Shown: in pieces, positions 19,200 to 29,683 of the stretch | How positions within the stretch are numbered: position 1 is the stretch's first letter | Layout of the letters: each line of letters begins with the position of its first letter | Assembly (NCBI GenBank): GCA_009602725.1 | Contig: WELB01000020.1 | Location: 795,965-826,382 of the forward strand | Direction of reading: 5' to 3' | DNA length: 30,418 bases | DNA from: Spirogloea muscicola | Lineage: Eukaryota; Streptophyta; Zygnematophyceae; Spirogloeales; Spirogloeaceae | Notes under the pieces: model-generated | The model's input: only the letters and a program-made list of their open reading frames with translations | Database searches by the model: none | Told to the model about the DNA's origin: nothing | Program-made: the position numbers and the translations under genes

Positions 19200-19639
19200 C
19201 AGAGCAGCTACGAATCACTCAGTAACCTCTGCTAAGCAGCCGCAGGTCGGAGATGCTAGGCACTTTCTTTCTTCCTTCTTTCTTCCAGGTCGTGAGTGTG
19301 TCGGGCGTGCGCACCGGCCCACAGCCCTGATGTTATCAGAAGGTATGATGGTGCAAAGCGGCAATCAGCAGGCTCCTCCCTCGATAGAGATTATTAAGTG
19401 ACATCAGCAGGCCCCTTCGTCAATAGAGATCACGAAAAACAAGTGGTTCATCCTCCCGGGCAAGCTTTGAGAAACCGCATTTGGCACCTAGACCTGTCAA
19501 TCCTTTTCGGGCTGGCTGTTCGCAGCCCTTGCCCCCTTCGGGAAAGCCACTTTCTTCCGGAGTGGCTGACAAGCCAGCTAGTGGCCATCCCACGCTGGAA
19601 GAAGCAGCTCTGCCGAAGAAGAAGAAAGAGATCGTGTAT
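19200..19639. other. Intergenic, repeat tails
   Basis: No gene. After the foldback tail comes a pyrimidine-rich tract at 19262-19290. The words GACATCAGCAGGCC and TCAATAGAGATCACG near 19400-19430 partly repeat GCAATCAGCAGG and TCGATAGAGATTATT at 19362-19397, a short imperfect direct duplication. A minus-type hairpin unit (TCGGGCTGGCTGTTCGCAGC) is at 19508-19527. Confidence 0.5.
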
Positions 19640-19748
19640 TAGAAAGAAATGTAGGCCAAATGGCCAGGTACATAGGCAAGCACATCTAAAAATCTACATA
19701 ATCTACAGCAGATTGACCCGCTCAATAACCACGGGTCAAAACATAAAG
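19640..19748 (-). mobile_element. LINE 3' tail fragment
   Basis: It aligns with 26068-26175 on the same strand: ATTAGAAAGAAATG, AGGCCAAATGGCCA, AGGCAAGCACATCTAAA, then ACAGCAGATTGACCCGCTCA and ATAACCACGGGTC. In reverse complement it ends the frame L-Y-V-L-T-R-G-Y-stop. It is adjacent to another hairpin unit. Confidence 0.7.
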
Positions 19749-19764
19749 GGGCCAGGGCTGCGGA

Positions 19765-19940
19765 AAGAAGAAGAAGAAAGTGCTCGCCCATTGAGAATAG
19801 GTGCTGGAACAACCAGCCCGAAAAAGAATGAACAGAGTACGAGAAGGGGGGCCAGGGGAAGCGCTAAGTAACAGAAACAAAGCTGCTACGAGACACTCAG
19901 TAACCCCTGCTAAGCAGCCGCAGATCAGAGATGCTGGGCT
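19765..19940 (+). repeat. Third copy of the foldback arm
   Basis: Same orientation as 19102-19262: GAAAGTGCTCGCCCATTGAG, AATAGGTGCTGGAACAACC, AGAGTACGAGAAGG, GGGCCAGGGGAAGCGCTAAG, CACTCAGTAACCCCTGC, TAAGCAGCCGCAGATC. Having single and head-to-head copies within 1 kb supports repeated insertion of one unit. Confidence 0.85.
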
Positions 19941-20673
19941 CCTGGAAGTGGGTCCCCTGGCCAGAGCCAGAGGCAGCAGCGAGGGCTCTGCGGAAAACCA
20001 GCCCCCAACAGGATGGAAAAAAGGCTGGAAGAGCACATTGCATGTACGAGGTCCAGGGCAGACCAACACCAAGACCTCAAGCGTACTGGAGCCGCCCCCT
20101 GTAGGGTGCGTCGGGCTTCGTCGCGTACAGTCGCATTGTTGGCTTTCTACTGACCTCACGCTGGCCGAAGGCCTGCTTACAGCCGAACATCTAAAGACAT
20201 CCTTCCAAGTGGGGCGACTGCTGTGAAAGGGCAGCACAAGCAGAGTTGACAAGGTCCAAAGGTACCAGTAAGCGCAAACCACACAAGTACTTAAGTGGCC
20301 ACTACGAAAGGGTCCTCAACCCCTACTACACTTGGTTATTATGAAGGGTGGTCAACTCCCAGTAAAGAGCGCAAGTTGGAGTAGCTATCAGCTGGAAAGC
20401 ATTGCCACGTTGACTCACAGAAGAAGTCGCCAGAGTGCGGCCTGCCTGCAAATGTACCGCAAACGCCTTGGAGCAGTAGCAAGAGGGAGAGATGCGGTGT
20501 TGAGTACTTGGGCAGGCGAGCCCCAGCAAAGGTAGGCACCACACTGCACTATTTCACAGCAGTTCCTCCTAAATATACTTCTACTTCCCCTCTGGAATAA
20601 GAGTGATCGCATTGAGGTGCAAAAACTGTAAGTGGCGAACCCAACTGTATTCACAAGATCTGAACAAGGACAG
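19941..20673. other. Intergenic, no gene seen
   Basis: A decayed hairpin unit (GCGGAAAACCAGCCCCCAAC) lies at 19990-20009. Otherwise the sequence is of mixed composition, without a recognisable frame, RNA gene or further family copy. Confidence 0.5.
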
Positions 20674-20730
20674 TCAGAGAGAAGACGCGCCGCGCGCATG
20701 AACGGGAAAAGAGGCCATGCTGAGCCAATA
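20674..20730 (+). repeat. Family-B repeat, partial copy
   Basis: CAGAGAGAAGACGCGCCGCG, CGCATGAACGGGAAAAGAGG and CCATGCTGAGCCAATATA follow the family-B order with substitutions. The 3' half is missing. Confidence 0.55.
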
Positions 20731-21467
20731 TACCTCTCATGCAAACGGCTAAGGGAGTGGATGCATTGGGTAGATGTATTCAAGAATTGGCTATCATGTA
20801 TGCAGTGACTTACCCCCCTTCCCCTTCCCAAAAACCCCAGCAGAAAACTAACGCAGCAGTTCAATGAGTTTGGCAGAGAGTCCCAATGTTACGATTCAGT
20901 GTACCTAGCAAGTGTCGCACTTGGCTATGCCGAATCTGAAGCCCATGCCTCAGGTCCTGCATCAAGTGGACCCAAAGATTGCTGCTATACGTTCAATGAC
21001 AAAAGCTTCTAAGTGCTCAAGCGCTTGACAAGTGCGCCACCTCAACCGCAAGAGCCTGACTGCGACAAGCAGGGCTCCCTGCGCCAGCTGTGTGCTGAGC
21101 TTGCTGATGTTTCAGAGTGCTTATGTTAGTCTATATTGACTTGACTGGATTACTCCACAATCACAATCAGGGCACAGCACGATCCACAGTGGAGCAAGCG
21201 TTTGCTTGTAAGAAGGATAAAAGAATGGATGTTTAAGTCTGATTTATGGTAAGGAGCCGCCTGCCCTGAGGTCAATTGACCACAGCCCCTAAGGTACGCC
21301 ACAACAGGGCACCGAGCCACAGGAGGACGAGGACCATGAGCTGCCACTAACAGTGTGGAACACAGACTGATCAACGTCCATGCTTTCAGGCATCAGGCAA
21401 GTACAGGTGCCACAAACAGAACCGAGCCTGCGGCCAGCCACAACACCACAGGCAAGCGCTGCCATGA
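20731..21467. other. Intergenic, 3' flank of the fucosyltransferase
   Basis: No gene, tRNA or clear repeat recognised. The right part should include the 3' UTR of the gene ending at 21468. No polyadenylation signal is called. Confidence 0.5.
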
Positions 21468-24400
21468 TCAGATGAAGGAGTTTGTTTGCCCAGCAGCCCC
21501 TCGGTCAGCCTGCTGATGGTCGAGCAACACAGAACCTATTGTTCGTGTTGGTGGCAGCTTGGGGCCGTGAGGCTCCGACAGGATGACCCCTTTTTCACGC
21601 GCCTGGATATCAGCGGCTGCCCTCTCTTTGTCCTCCTTGCAGATGCACTCATGCGGGTTCTGAAAGAAGTTGTCTTCCTGCTTCGGCTGACCAGCAAGCA
21701 TAAGTCGCTCCTGTGGGGCACCTATTCGTGTTGCATGGGCCGCCTGTTCACAAGGTAGTGCAGGTGCAAGCAGGCCTGCAATTAGACTACTCATCCTTCT
21801 TAGCTCTGCGTCAGTAAAGGTGAGGTGACGGACCTGCACAAAGGCCATATTCTCAGACAGTCGAGGTCGGCTAGCATCTCTGTCTGATCCAGTTTGCAAG
21901 CAGAGGAGCACTACTGACCTGCACCTCCCTGCTCAAATCTTCCCAACTGAAGGTGCCATTTTCGTAGGCATTGAATAGCTGGACGAGAGCCTTTCTGTCG
22001 GGTATTATCGTCCTCCTATGTCCCAGGTATCTGCAGGCCACCATCAGAGATAGCAAAAGAAATTCATCAGTATTCTGTGCAACTCCCAGGTGCAAAGCTT
22101 CTTCACAACTCAAACAAACTACTGGCCATTGCAGTGTCAAGTATAACAGCACCAGGCTAATCATCTTCATCGTAAAGACAGAGACTTGGGATGACTGTAG
22201 CTATGAAGATGTAGACTGAGCATCAAAGCTGAAGCGGAGTCACTTTACCTCCTGTGGCCCTCAACAAGCCTTGCCATGTTGCCGTGGAATGTGGAGAGAA
22301 AGACATCCGAGGCCACAGACACCATGTAATCGAGGGCCGCAAGCTGCGAGGAGTGGTTTCCAAAGGGAGCCAGCTCCTCAGCTGTTGCAAGCATCTCCTT
22401 TCGCACCTACATGATTAAATGAAACATTAGCGCATCGCCTAGCCTCCCTGTACAGACATGCGTGCATCACCCATTGCAAAGCATAATCCAGACAGTGGCT
22501 ACTCTCTCATTTTGAGGCTAAGCTGACAGTCATGATCTTGACATTGACTGGAAAGTATATGACCCCAGAATACGCCTGAGCTGAGGGAAAAAAGCACCGT
22601 ATTGGGGAAGATCTTGAGCAGTTTCGCCATTCGTCTCTTCCCTCCATAGATCTTTCCTGATGCAACATAAATTTGTGTGCCCTTGCCATAGCCCATTGCT
22701 CGCAGCAAGAGAGCAACCTCTTCTGGGGTCAGCGGGCATGCTCCCTCCCTTCTACGCACGGATCCAATGATCCTTTTCTCCTTCCATTGAGCAGTTCGGT
22801 ACCTGCAAATAGAAATTTTGTACCAAGGAGACTAATACAAATGAGAGCTATATGTAAGCAGTAACTTCATCAGTAGAAAGACATAGTCATGTTGAGCTAC
22901 TGGATGCAGAGAGGGGGATGTCATTAGGCAGGACAACTGCGTCACAAAGGCGAGTAGTCGCTGAACAGTGACTGAAGAGTGACTCAAGAGCCACCACCAA
23001 TACCTGAGCCTAGTCAGCTTTTTTGCCTCTTGAGGTGTACATCCATGAGTGCAGCCTGTGAAGGCCAACATGTCCATCTCATATCGCAAGTGGAGAGCAA
23101 TGACTGGCCCCTTCGACTTCAGGCGGTTAATAATACGCTGCCCCAAGACTCTGATTGGCCCTGTGAATTGCAGAGCGTGGTATTGCACTCGGCACCGTAA
23201 GCGCTGCAAGGGCTTGGGAACGTCTGGGGGATTGTTTGCAAGCCTTGAGTCTGTCCTATTCAGACGTAGTACCTGTCACTCCAACAATGGCTTGAAGAGC
23301 AGTCATATAAGGAACAAGCTTCTCCTTCAAGAAGCACAGCTCTGAATAGGCAAAGGTGATAAGAAATCTCTTCTTCTTGAGTGCTTGCAAGGAGGCTGTG
23401 TGCGAGCGGGTGAAGCACAAACCTTGTGCTTGCGAAGTAGAGGGAAAACAACTTTTGTGTAGTAACCAACATCAGACCAACTGACGGGATCAATTGTATA
23501 GATCTTGTCTGGTTGTATGAATCTATGCTTGGGGGGCAGTTGTCTGATAACCTTCACTTCCCCTTCCAAGGTGTCAATGAAGTGATTGACATCAAACACA
23601 TCCCCAAAGTCACTGCGGACAAGCATTGCTCTGTGTTACTGGTGTAAGTGGCGGCAGTATGCTGTCTCAATCACAGAATCTAGGCCTCTGTTGAGTACCC
23701 CCAATGGCCCTGTCATTGTCCCCTGTTGCACAAAGTGTCGTACAAGGATATAGGTGCCGCTCAACGCAACGACCTTGCAATGAGTAGACAGCCTCACCTT
23801 GAATCAGCCCAGAATGAAGCCTTGTCCAACTCTGGTATCACCATTGTGGCATTCAGGTGTCTGGCAATAGCAACCATGTCACATATCTGCAAGCAGGAAC
23901 GGCGGATGAGAATTGAGCAGCCAACATGCTGTATCTGCTGTCAGTAACAAATGCTCTGCACTGTGTTGCCCAGAAGGCTCCCCAACTTTTATTTCCACAT
24001 ATATGTGTGCAGTCAGAAGCTTCGCGTGACACATCTCTTCTCTTATACGTCACGCGTACATTGCTGAGCTTGAAAGAATCTCTTTGACACATCATGCATG
24101 AAAGTAACTTCATCCAAGTTCTTTCTGCACAGATGTGCTGCCTTCCACTTAGATAGGAAAATTTGCACGCACAGTATCAACGTCAGAATGAGGATGCGAA
24201 ACTCACAGCTGCCCTCATCTGATTAAGACCACCATTGCATCGCACCAGCAGGTATCCAGATGGCTTAGTTGGACTAGCTGCAAGCGCTCACTTGTCAAGT
24301 CATGGCAGGCATACCATGTATGATAAATGTTTCAAGGAAGATCTTCTCTGATTGCTGATGAATCCAGTCAATGTGTGTTGATTTCAGTCAGGCAATCAAT

Positions 24401-25176
24401 AATCTGTAAACAGGTGCCTGCTGAGTATGCTCTGCTGATTGTGTTCATAAGGTACAAATATGAGCTCAGCATCCAGCTCTCAGCTGAGGCCTTTCTTGAA
24501 GGCAAGCACCTTACCAGGCCAATTTGGAGGCTTCAAGGCGCAACGATTGACAGGATCTAGATTCAGTACGATTTCCTCCTCATCCTGTAAGGTTGAACGC
24601 AGAAGTGAAGTACCTCAGTGTCAACAGAAAACAACACCCCCATCTGATCCATTGCAGGCTTGACCTTTTACAGCCAATGCTGGTGCACTAATTTATAATC
24701 TCCTCACCTCATCAGCCTTGAATGTTCCCAATAGCCGTGTTTGATTGATAGTGAGTGTAATGTCTGTCTTGTTTGCAAATAGATCTTGACCATCGGCAAG
24801 GTCATCGTCATCAACCTGCAGTAAGTGACATACGATCCAAGATTGGTCGGGCAACTACACAGCAGATTGAGATGCCAAAAGTAGATAGAAGGCCTTCTAG
24901 GTCTCAGGTCAATAAACTCACTGTCTCAGATTCGTCACTGTAGAGACGGTTTCTCATGCGCCTTGCATTGATGGACAGCGACAGTATAACAACAACAAGG
25001 GTTGCACTTAGAAGAAGAGTGCAATAGTTTCGTCTTGGCTTCTTGAAGTCTGTTGCAGGTGAATGACAGGCTTTGCTGATGACACCATTTGACAGGCTCT
25101 GCACTTGATGGCTAGGAGTCTTGGCTCTTGCTCTGGACTTGCCAGAGCCCGTCAGCGCAGCCGTCCAAAGGGGCAT
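21468..25176 (-). CDS. Plant-type O-fucosyltransferase-like glycosyltransferase
   Basis: Golgi-type GDP-sugar transferase of the plant O-fucosyltransferase (DUF246) group. Exons (minus): 25176-24922, 24815-24708, 24584-24515, 24277-24207, 23886-23798, 23612-23423, uncertain 23339-23326, 23255-23004, 22802-22598, 22406-22249, 22030-21919, 21833-21468; 629 aa. A basic tail is followed by one membrane span at 51-69 ([19 protein letters not shown]): type II topology. Family motifs in order: [68 protein letters not shown] 321-323 in [79 protein letters not shown]. The ends are well supported. Between exons 6 and 8 the phase requires 2 extra bases (mod 3); a 14-nt exon encoding LCFLK fits the family but lacks a GT donor. 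The acceptor sugar target is unknown. Confidence 0.93.
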
Positions 25177-25539
25177 TGCTTGCAAACCCTGTGTCGACAC
25201 AGTGATGCCGTATTGCTGCCTCTTGTGCACAAGCTTACAGCCAAATCAACGCCAAGACAAGAGGTTCTGGAAGCTCATGCTATCGCTCTTCTTGTCGCTG
25301 TGTGCCTAACAATCAGGTCAGCATGAGCATAACCAGTCCCTGCTCCAACATTTTGATGTCCAACATGTACATTGAAAAAGCCAGCTCCTGAAAGCTCAGG
25401 ACCAATTCCTTCTTCCAGCATATCCCACAGCTGGATGAAAGGCGTCGTTGCTTTCCGGGCGCCTTCGTGGGAAGTCGGCGGCCAGAATGGTCTGCCTTGT
25501 CGAGTACAGAGAGCTTGGCACGGCGCAGCCCTTGCCTCC

Positions 25540-25980
25540 CGCTTTCTGCAGCCGCCGCAACCGCCGCTGCCGCCACCGCCGCCTTCTTATCCTACTGCTG
25601 CTTCTCCATCAGGTGCCCCCTTGCCCAATCCGCCTGCTGGGTCTCCGGCGACTCGTCCAACCTCAACACCGGGCCACGATCGTCTCCATGCACCCTGACC
25701 TCCCCGACCGCCACCCTCCTTTTGCCACACTCCCTTCAAGGAACTCGCGCTGCGCGGACCGCAGGTCGGCCCGTCACCGCGCGGGCGGCGGTGGAGCTTG
25801 AACGGGAGACGGGCGGGGTGGGGGGGCGGGGGCCATTTCCTGTCTTGGGTGGGGTTGCGCATTCCGGCAGTTGAGCAGAGATGGCGGGCTCGTTTTGAAT
25901 CCCTACTCGCCGGCCGCCGGCCGGTTCAGCGCCGGGTTTGGGAACCACGTCTGACGGCGCGGCGACCGGCCGCCGGTTCG
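25540..25980. other. GC-rich 5' region of the fucosyltransferase gene
   Basis: GC-rich block with CCG runs and a CCGGCCGCCGG repeat at 25910-25975. It probably holds the promoter and an untranslated first exon of the gene starting at 25176. A minus-strand ATG at 25862 opens 92 codons rich in Pro, Arg and Gly, but no good splice links it to the gene, so it is not called coding. Confidence 0.45.
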
Positions 25981-26061
25981 CGGCGAAAGCCTCATCGCGA
26001 AGAAGCTGCTTCTCCAAAGGGGGCGTGGGCTGCGAAAGGACCAGCCCATAAGAAAAATTCC

Positions 26062-26660
26062 ATGTATTAGAAACAAATGCAGGCCGAATGGCCAAGCACA
26101 AAGGCAAGCACATCTAAAGTTCTACAAAACTTACAGCAAATTGACCCGCTCAATAACCACGGATTACAACATAAAGGTCACTAATCGATGCATGAATACT
26201 AGATGCCAGAAACGGAGCCCTTCTGCCACCAACTAGAGCTCGCCCAGCTTTCTAGTGCAAGGCACTAGCACGCTGCAAACAGGCCGAAACTCGTCGTCGC
26301 AAGAGCGACAGATTTGCAGCTGGCAAGCCCATCTCAGCCGGAAACACACCTGCACGACGAGTGTAGCCTAGATTGGCAATGTTTTGAAGGAGAGTGTGGA
26401 AACGAGGACCCAGACAGCCAAAGATGTCGATTGCCGCTGGCAGGAGCTGATCGCATGGGGGGTAATCGGAGTAGTGCCGCAGTATTCTGTGTTCTGCACC
26501 GCCCACTGCGTGCCCAGCGATGTGTGTCGATGCTGGGCCTTTATATGCCTCCGTAACAACAACGTCGCCCAGGGCTCGTGGTCCTCCACCAGGTTGCACG
26601 CCCACAATGTCAAGTGTGCGGCGATGATGACGTCTCTGGGCATCCGTGGTGATAGTAAAG
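26062..26660 (-). mobile_element. LINE fragment: endonuclease domain plus 3' tail
   Basis: The minus strand encodes ITTDAQRRHHRRTLDIVGVQ, GGGPRALGDVVVTEAYKGP, the ASTHIAGHAV block, HYSDYPPCDQLLPAAIDIFG, and GVFPAEMGLPAANLSLLRRR. This is the part after the CxC..H..C finger in R2-like elements: an LD...LxDVxVT arrangement like the PD-(D/E)xK endonuclease. Stops then interrupt, and the 3' tail (LTRGY-like end at about 26150, shared with 19640-19748) follows to about 26062. It is 5'-truncated, and unlike the copy at 29684 its endonuclease segment is frame-intact. Confidence 0.8.
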
Positions 26661-26687
26661 ATATTCGCTTCATGCAGCCACAAGGGG

Positions 26688-26760
26688 AAAGGCGCGCAGT
26701 GCGCATGAAATGAAAGCCAAGCCAAGCAAATGAATTTCATGCAAACTTAGTGCAAAAGTG
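26688..26760 (+). repeat. Family-B repeat, partial copy
   Basis: GGGGAAAGGCGCGCAGTGCG, CATGAAATGAAAGCCAAGCC, then TTAGTGCAAAAGTGG resemble family-B copies, the last part being closest to 7478-7500 in reverse complement. It abuts the 5' end of the truncated LINE fragment. Confidence 0.5.
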
Positions 26761-26989
26761 GCTGCATGAAGCGATGTTCTATACTGAAGTGGCTAATGTA
26801 ACAGAGGAATGACAAGGTCCAGAAGCCTCTTACGAGCCCCCTTCACCAGACGCGAAGAGGCAGCGGTGAGCAACGCAATCAGGTGCCATAGCTCCCATTT
26901 GCTGTAGTCTCTTCCATAGAGGTGTGGTCTTAGGCGCCTTGCGGCGCTTGCAGGAAAACAAGGAATCCAAGAAAAAGGATGGCCGCTCA

Positions 26990-27270
26990 TAACCCCTAGC
27001 AAGCAGCCTGAAAGGAAGCGCGGCCAGATTGACTGGTGGCTGGGAAAGGCCAGCCCAAAGGAATGGACAAAGTCTGAAGGAGCCGGAGTACGAAAGCCTG
27101 AGCCAGAAAGCAGTCCCCCTGCCAATAGCCGGAGGCACAGCCAGGGCACGGCCTGCACCCAGACGCAAGGCGTGAGCCAAAGAGCGCTGCAAGAAAGACG
27201 GACCGCTGTATAAGGCCAGCCTGTGAAGAGACAAGAAGGTACGAAGGAGTCAAAAGGAAATAGCACTCAC
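26990..27270 (-). mobile_element. LINE C-terminal fragment with hairpin unit
   Basis: In reverse complement it encodes FLQRSLAHALRLGAGRALAV, matching the LINE C-terminus (CLQRAQAHALHQKAGRALAG). It then holds a hairpin unit at 27013-27105 (GCGGCCAGATTGACTGGTGG, CTGGGAAAGGCCAGCCC) like that at 7137-7227, and ends L-L-A-R-G-Y at about 26990-27005 where the frame reads on without the usual stop. Relic. Confidence 0.65.
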
Positions 27271-28759
27271 GACAGCAAGTGATCATGACGGATTGAAGCA
27301 TAAACTCTAAATCCTAAACCCTTGGGAAAGCTGCTGCTTGATGGCCGCTAAGTACCCCCTATTCAGCAAGTGCAAATCCAGCAGACCAGCGGCCTGAGTA
27401 GGGCGAGGGACGAGACTCTTCCAACTTCCAACAGTGCTGCGGCTGTGAAGGGCCAGACTAGAAGAAGAAGCAGCTGAGGGGGCCGACAGCTCTGTAAAGG
27501 GGAGCCCAAAGGAGTAGAGGTCAAGTCCAGAAGAGTCGCACAGCGAATAGTATGCAAAATAGCAAGCCATCGATCAATATGGCCGCTCAGTCACCCTTAC
27601 TAAGCCGTAACTCTGGATATAAGGGCAAAACCCAGATTACTGAGCAAAAGGTTGACGCTGAAGCCCCATCGAAATGATCACCAACTCAACAAGCAAGTGG
27701 CTGCTTCAGGATGCTGCTTCAAGGTGCCACTGAGTCAGCCCCAAGTCACCAACTACTGTTAGCCTGACTCACGACAAGGAAGAAGAAGCTCTTCCATAGG
27801 GGGTGATGAGTGTGAAAGGCCAGCCGAGCAGGGATCGCCAAGGACAGGAGGGAAGGAGTCGCTACGCTGATGATCAAAGGCGGCAGCCAATGCCCGGCCA
27901 GCATGTCGATGCAAGAAGAACGCCTGGGCTCTGGCAGAGACACGGAGAGGTGCATTGAGGTACAACTCAGCCAGCTGGCGTGCACCACTGATTATTGGGC
28001 TGCTCTGCTCACCCTGCTGGCCCTGTCATCGGGCCCACAGCTCGGTGCTCAACCATGCCAAAGGTGTGTTTGAGCCACTGGGCCATACATGCCCCGTGGA
28101 CATATTCTGTGAGCTGAATATACCTATCTTCCTAAGAATGGGTCCCCTTCAAACCGTGTCCTCTTCTCTTTAGTCTGGGCCTTTCACAGTCACCGCCTCG
28201 TTTTCCGTTTTTGGGCAGAAAAAGATTTGACTCAGCAGCTTTGGAAACTGGGGAGCTCGCACTTTTGGCTGCTGGGATAGGGTTGCTGCATCAGATAGAA
28301 GACACTCTTCAAAATGGGGCGATGGCTGTTGAAGGCTAGCCAAAAAGAGTAGATGGACAGATTGGAAGGAGGTTGCCGTTGCGACAGTACATCGTTGACG
28401 CACGGGCCACCGCCAGGACGTGATGGGGAGAAGGTCAACGCACCTGTGTGATGGGAAAGGATTTTTGATGCCACGCCAGGAAAGGCGCATGGAGGTTATT
28501 TAACGACCAGTGGGGGAGGCCGTTAATCATAGGAAGAAGATCTTACAGAAAAGGGAGGGCTGCGGAAAACCAGCCCACGAAAGAATAAACAAGGTCCAGA
28601 GGAGCAGGATAACAAGTGGGGACCAAGAAGGAACTTGCTTCATGTCTCCACCTGTGTCTTTCCGGCAGCAGATTTCTCAATTTGCGGCTACTGACTTGGG
28701 GTTACTGAGCAGGCATCCTTGGTGTGCTCTACGCTTTCTGGACTTCAAGGGACCTCCTC
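27271..28759. other. Intergenic, decayed hairpin units
   Basis: No gene is supported. Weak hairpin-unit copies occur at about 27440-27460, 27808-27830, 28165-28193, 28320-28345 and 28558-28590 (GGGCTGCGGAAAACCAGCCC, then GAATAAACAAGGTCC). Unit ends resembling GGCCGCTCAGTCACCC and GGGGTTACTGAGC occur at 27581-27597 and 28697-28710. CCTAAACCC at 27312-27320 is a single telomere-like word. Confidence 0.5.
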
Positions 28760-29255
28760 GTCCATTGATTCGTTCTGGCTTTTCACAGCCCTCGCTACCT
28801 ATTGATTAGCTTACTCTATTTGAAACTTGTCCATTCTTTTCGGGCTGGCTTTTCACAGCCCTCGCCTCCTTTGGGTATGCTTCCAGCTCAGATGGGCATG
28901 CCGGCAGCCTACTTGTCATTCTTGCGACGTCTCGTGTCAGCTTGTCTGCAGCGAGCTCAGGCTCATGCGTTACATCAGAAAGCTGGTCGAGCCTTAGCTG
29001 GTAGCTCAAGAGCTTGTCAATTGCCGTCCGGTATTCGGGCATCAGTTAGCCACCTCTATGTGCTGACTCGTGGTTACTGAGCGGGTCAGCTTAGCAGCAG
29101 GTGACGTACATTTGTCCATGTGCTTGCCTTTGTACTTGGCCACACAGGCCCATCTCTTTATACACTATTTCTTTCTTTCTCAGCAAGGGGCTGCTTCTCT
29201 TCGCTCCCTCCATCTCTTAATGCACACTCCATTCATCTTGCCCCTTCGTAGCTCC
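28760..29255 (+). mobile_element. LINE 3' end with two hairpin units
   Basis: Two minus-type hairpin units (28762-28795, and 28828-28865 with GGGCTGGCTTTTCACAGCCC) run straight into an open frame AQMGMPAAYLSFLRRLVSAC, LQRAQAHALHQKAGRALAG, ending YVLTRGY with TGA at 29078-29080. The 3' tail (GCGGGTCAGCTTAGCAGCAG, then CTTGCCTTTGTACTTGGCC) continues to about 29255 and matches 6870-7050 in reverse complement. The hairpin replaces the LINE sequence that should precede this point, so the copy is chimeric. Confidence 0.8.
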
Positions 29256-29639
29256 TAGGCGTTTTTCGTTTTTTTTTTTCGGCTCGAAGAGGCCGAATTC
29301 AATTCTTTTCGGGCTGGCTTTTTACAGCCCCTGGCCCCATTAGGAGTGCCACTTCTTCCTCATTCCTCCCGGAGATCTGCTTCTTCTCACGCTGTATAGC
29401 CAAGCGGAGCCTACCCGTCCAATCAGTAGAGGGCGACGGCTGTGACTGGTCAGCCAAAAATAAGAAGCAAATAGGTAAAATATGGCCAACGAAAGGGCCA
29501 CTTTCCAGACTTTCTTCTTTCCTTCTCCGTATCCGGCGCCCCTTTCGTTGGGCCCCCTTCTAAGCGGATCTGAGGAGCATCCGCGACTCAGCCATCGGCT
29601 CTTTCCCCTCTCTCCAACCCCTACTCACGCCATTCTCCA
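29256..29639. other. Intergenic, poly-T and hairpin units
   Basis: No gene. A 10-base T run lies at 29269-29278, followed by a hairpin unit (TTTTCGGGCTGGCTTTTTAC, then AGCCCC) at 29305-29331 and an opposite-oriented one at 29433-29458 (GACGGCTGTGACTGGTCAGC). GCGCCCCTTTCGTTGGGCCC at 29536-29555 partly mirrors CCAACGAAAGGGCC at 29486-29499, forming a short inverted repeat. Confidence 0.5.
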
Positions 29640-29683
29640 CCCTCGCCCAAGCTTCTGATAGAGGGGCACAATCCAGACTGGTT

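Noticed and set aside
20326-20864. Overlapping 67-149 codon frames on both strands
   Set aside because: No domain, no compositional bias and no splice logic; treated as noise in the 3' flank of the fucosyltransferase gene.
27306-27321. CTAAATCCTAAACCCTT as a telomeric repeat
   Set aside because: A single degenerate unit, no array, inside repeat-rich intergenic DNA.
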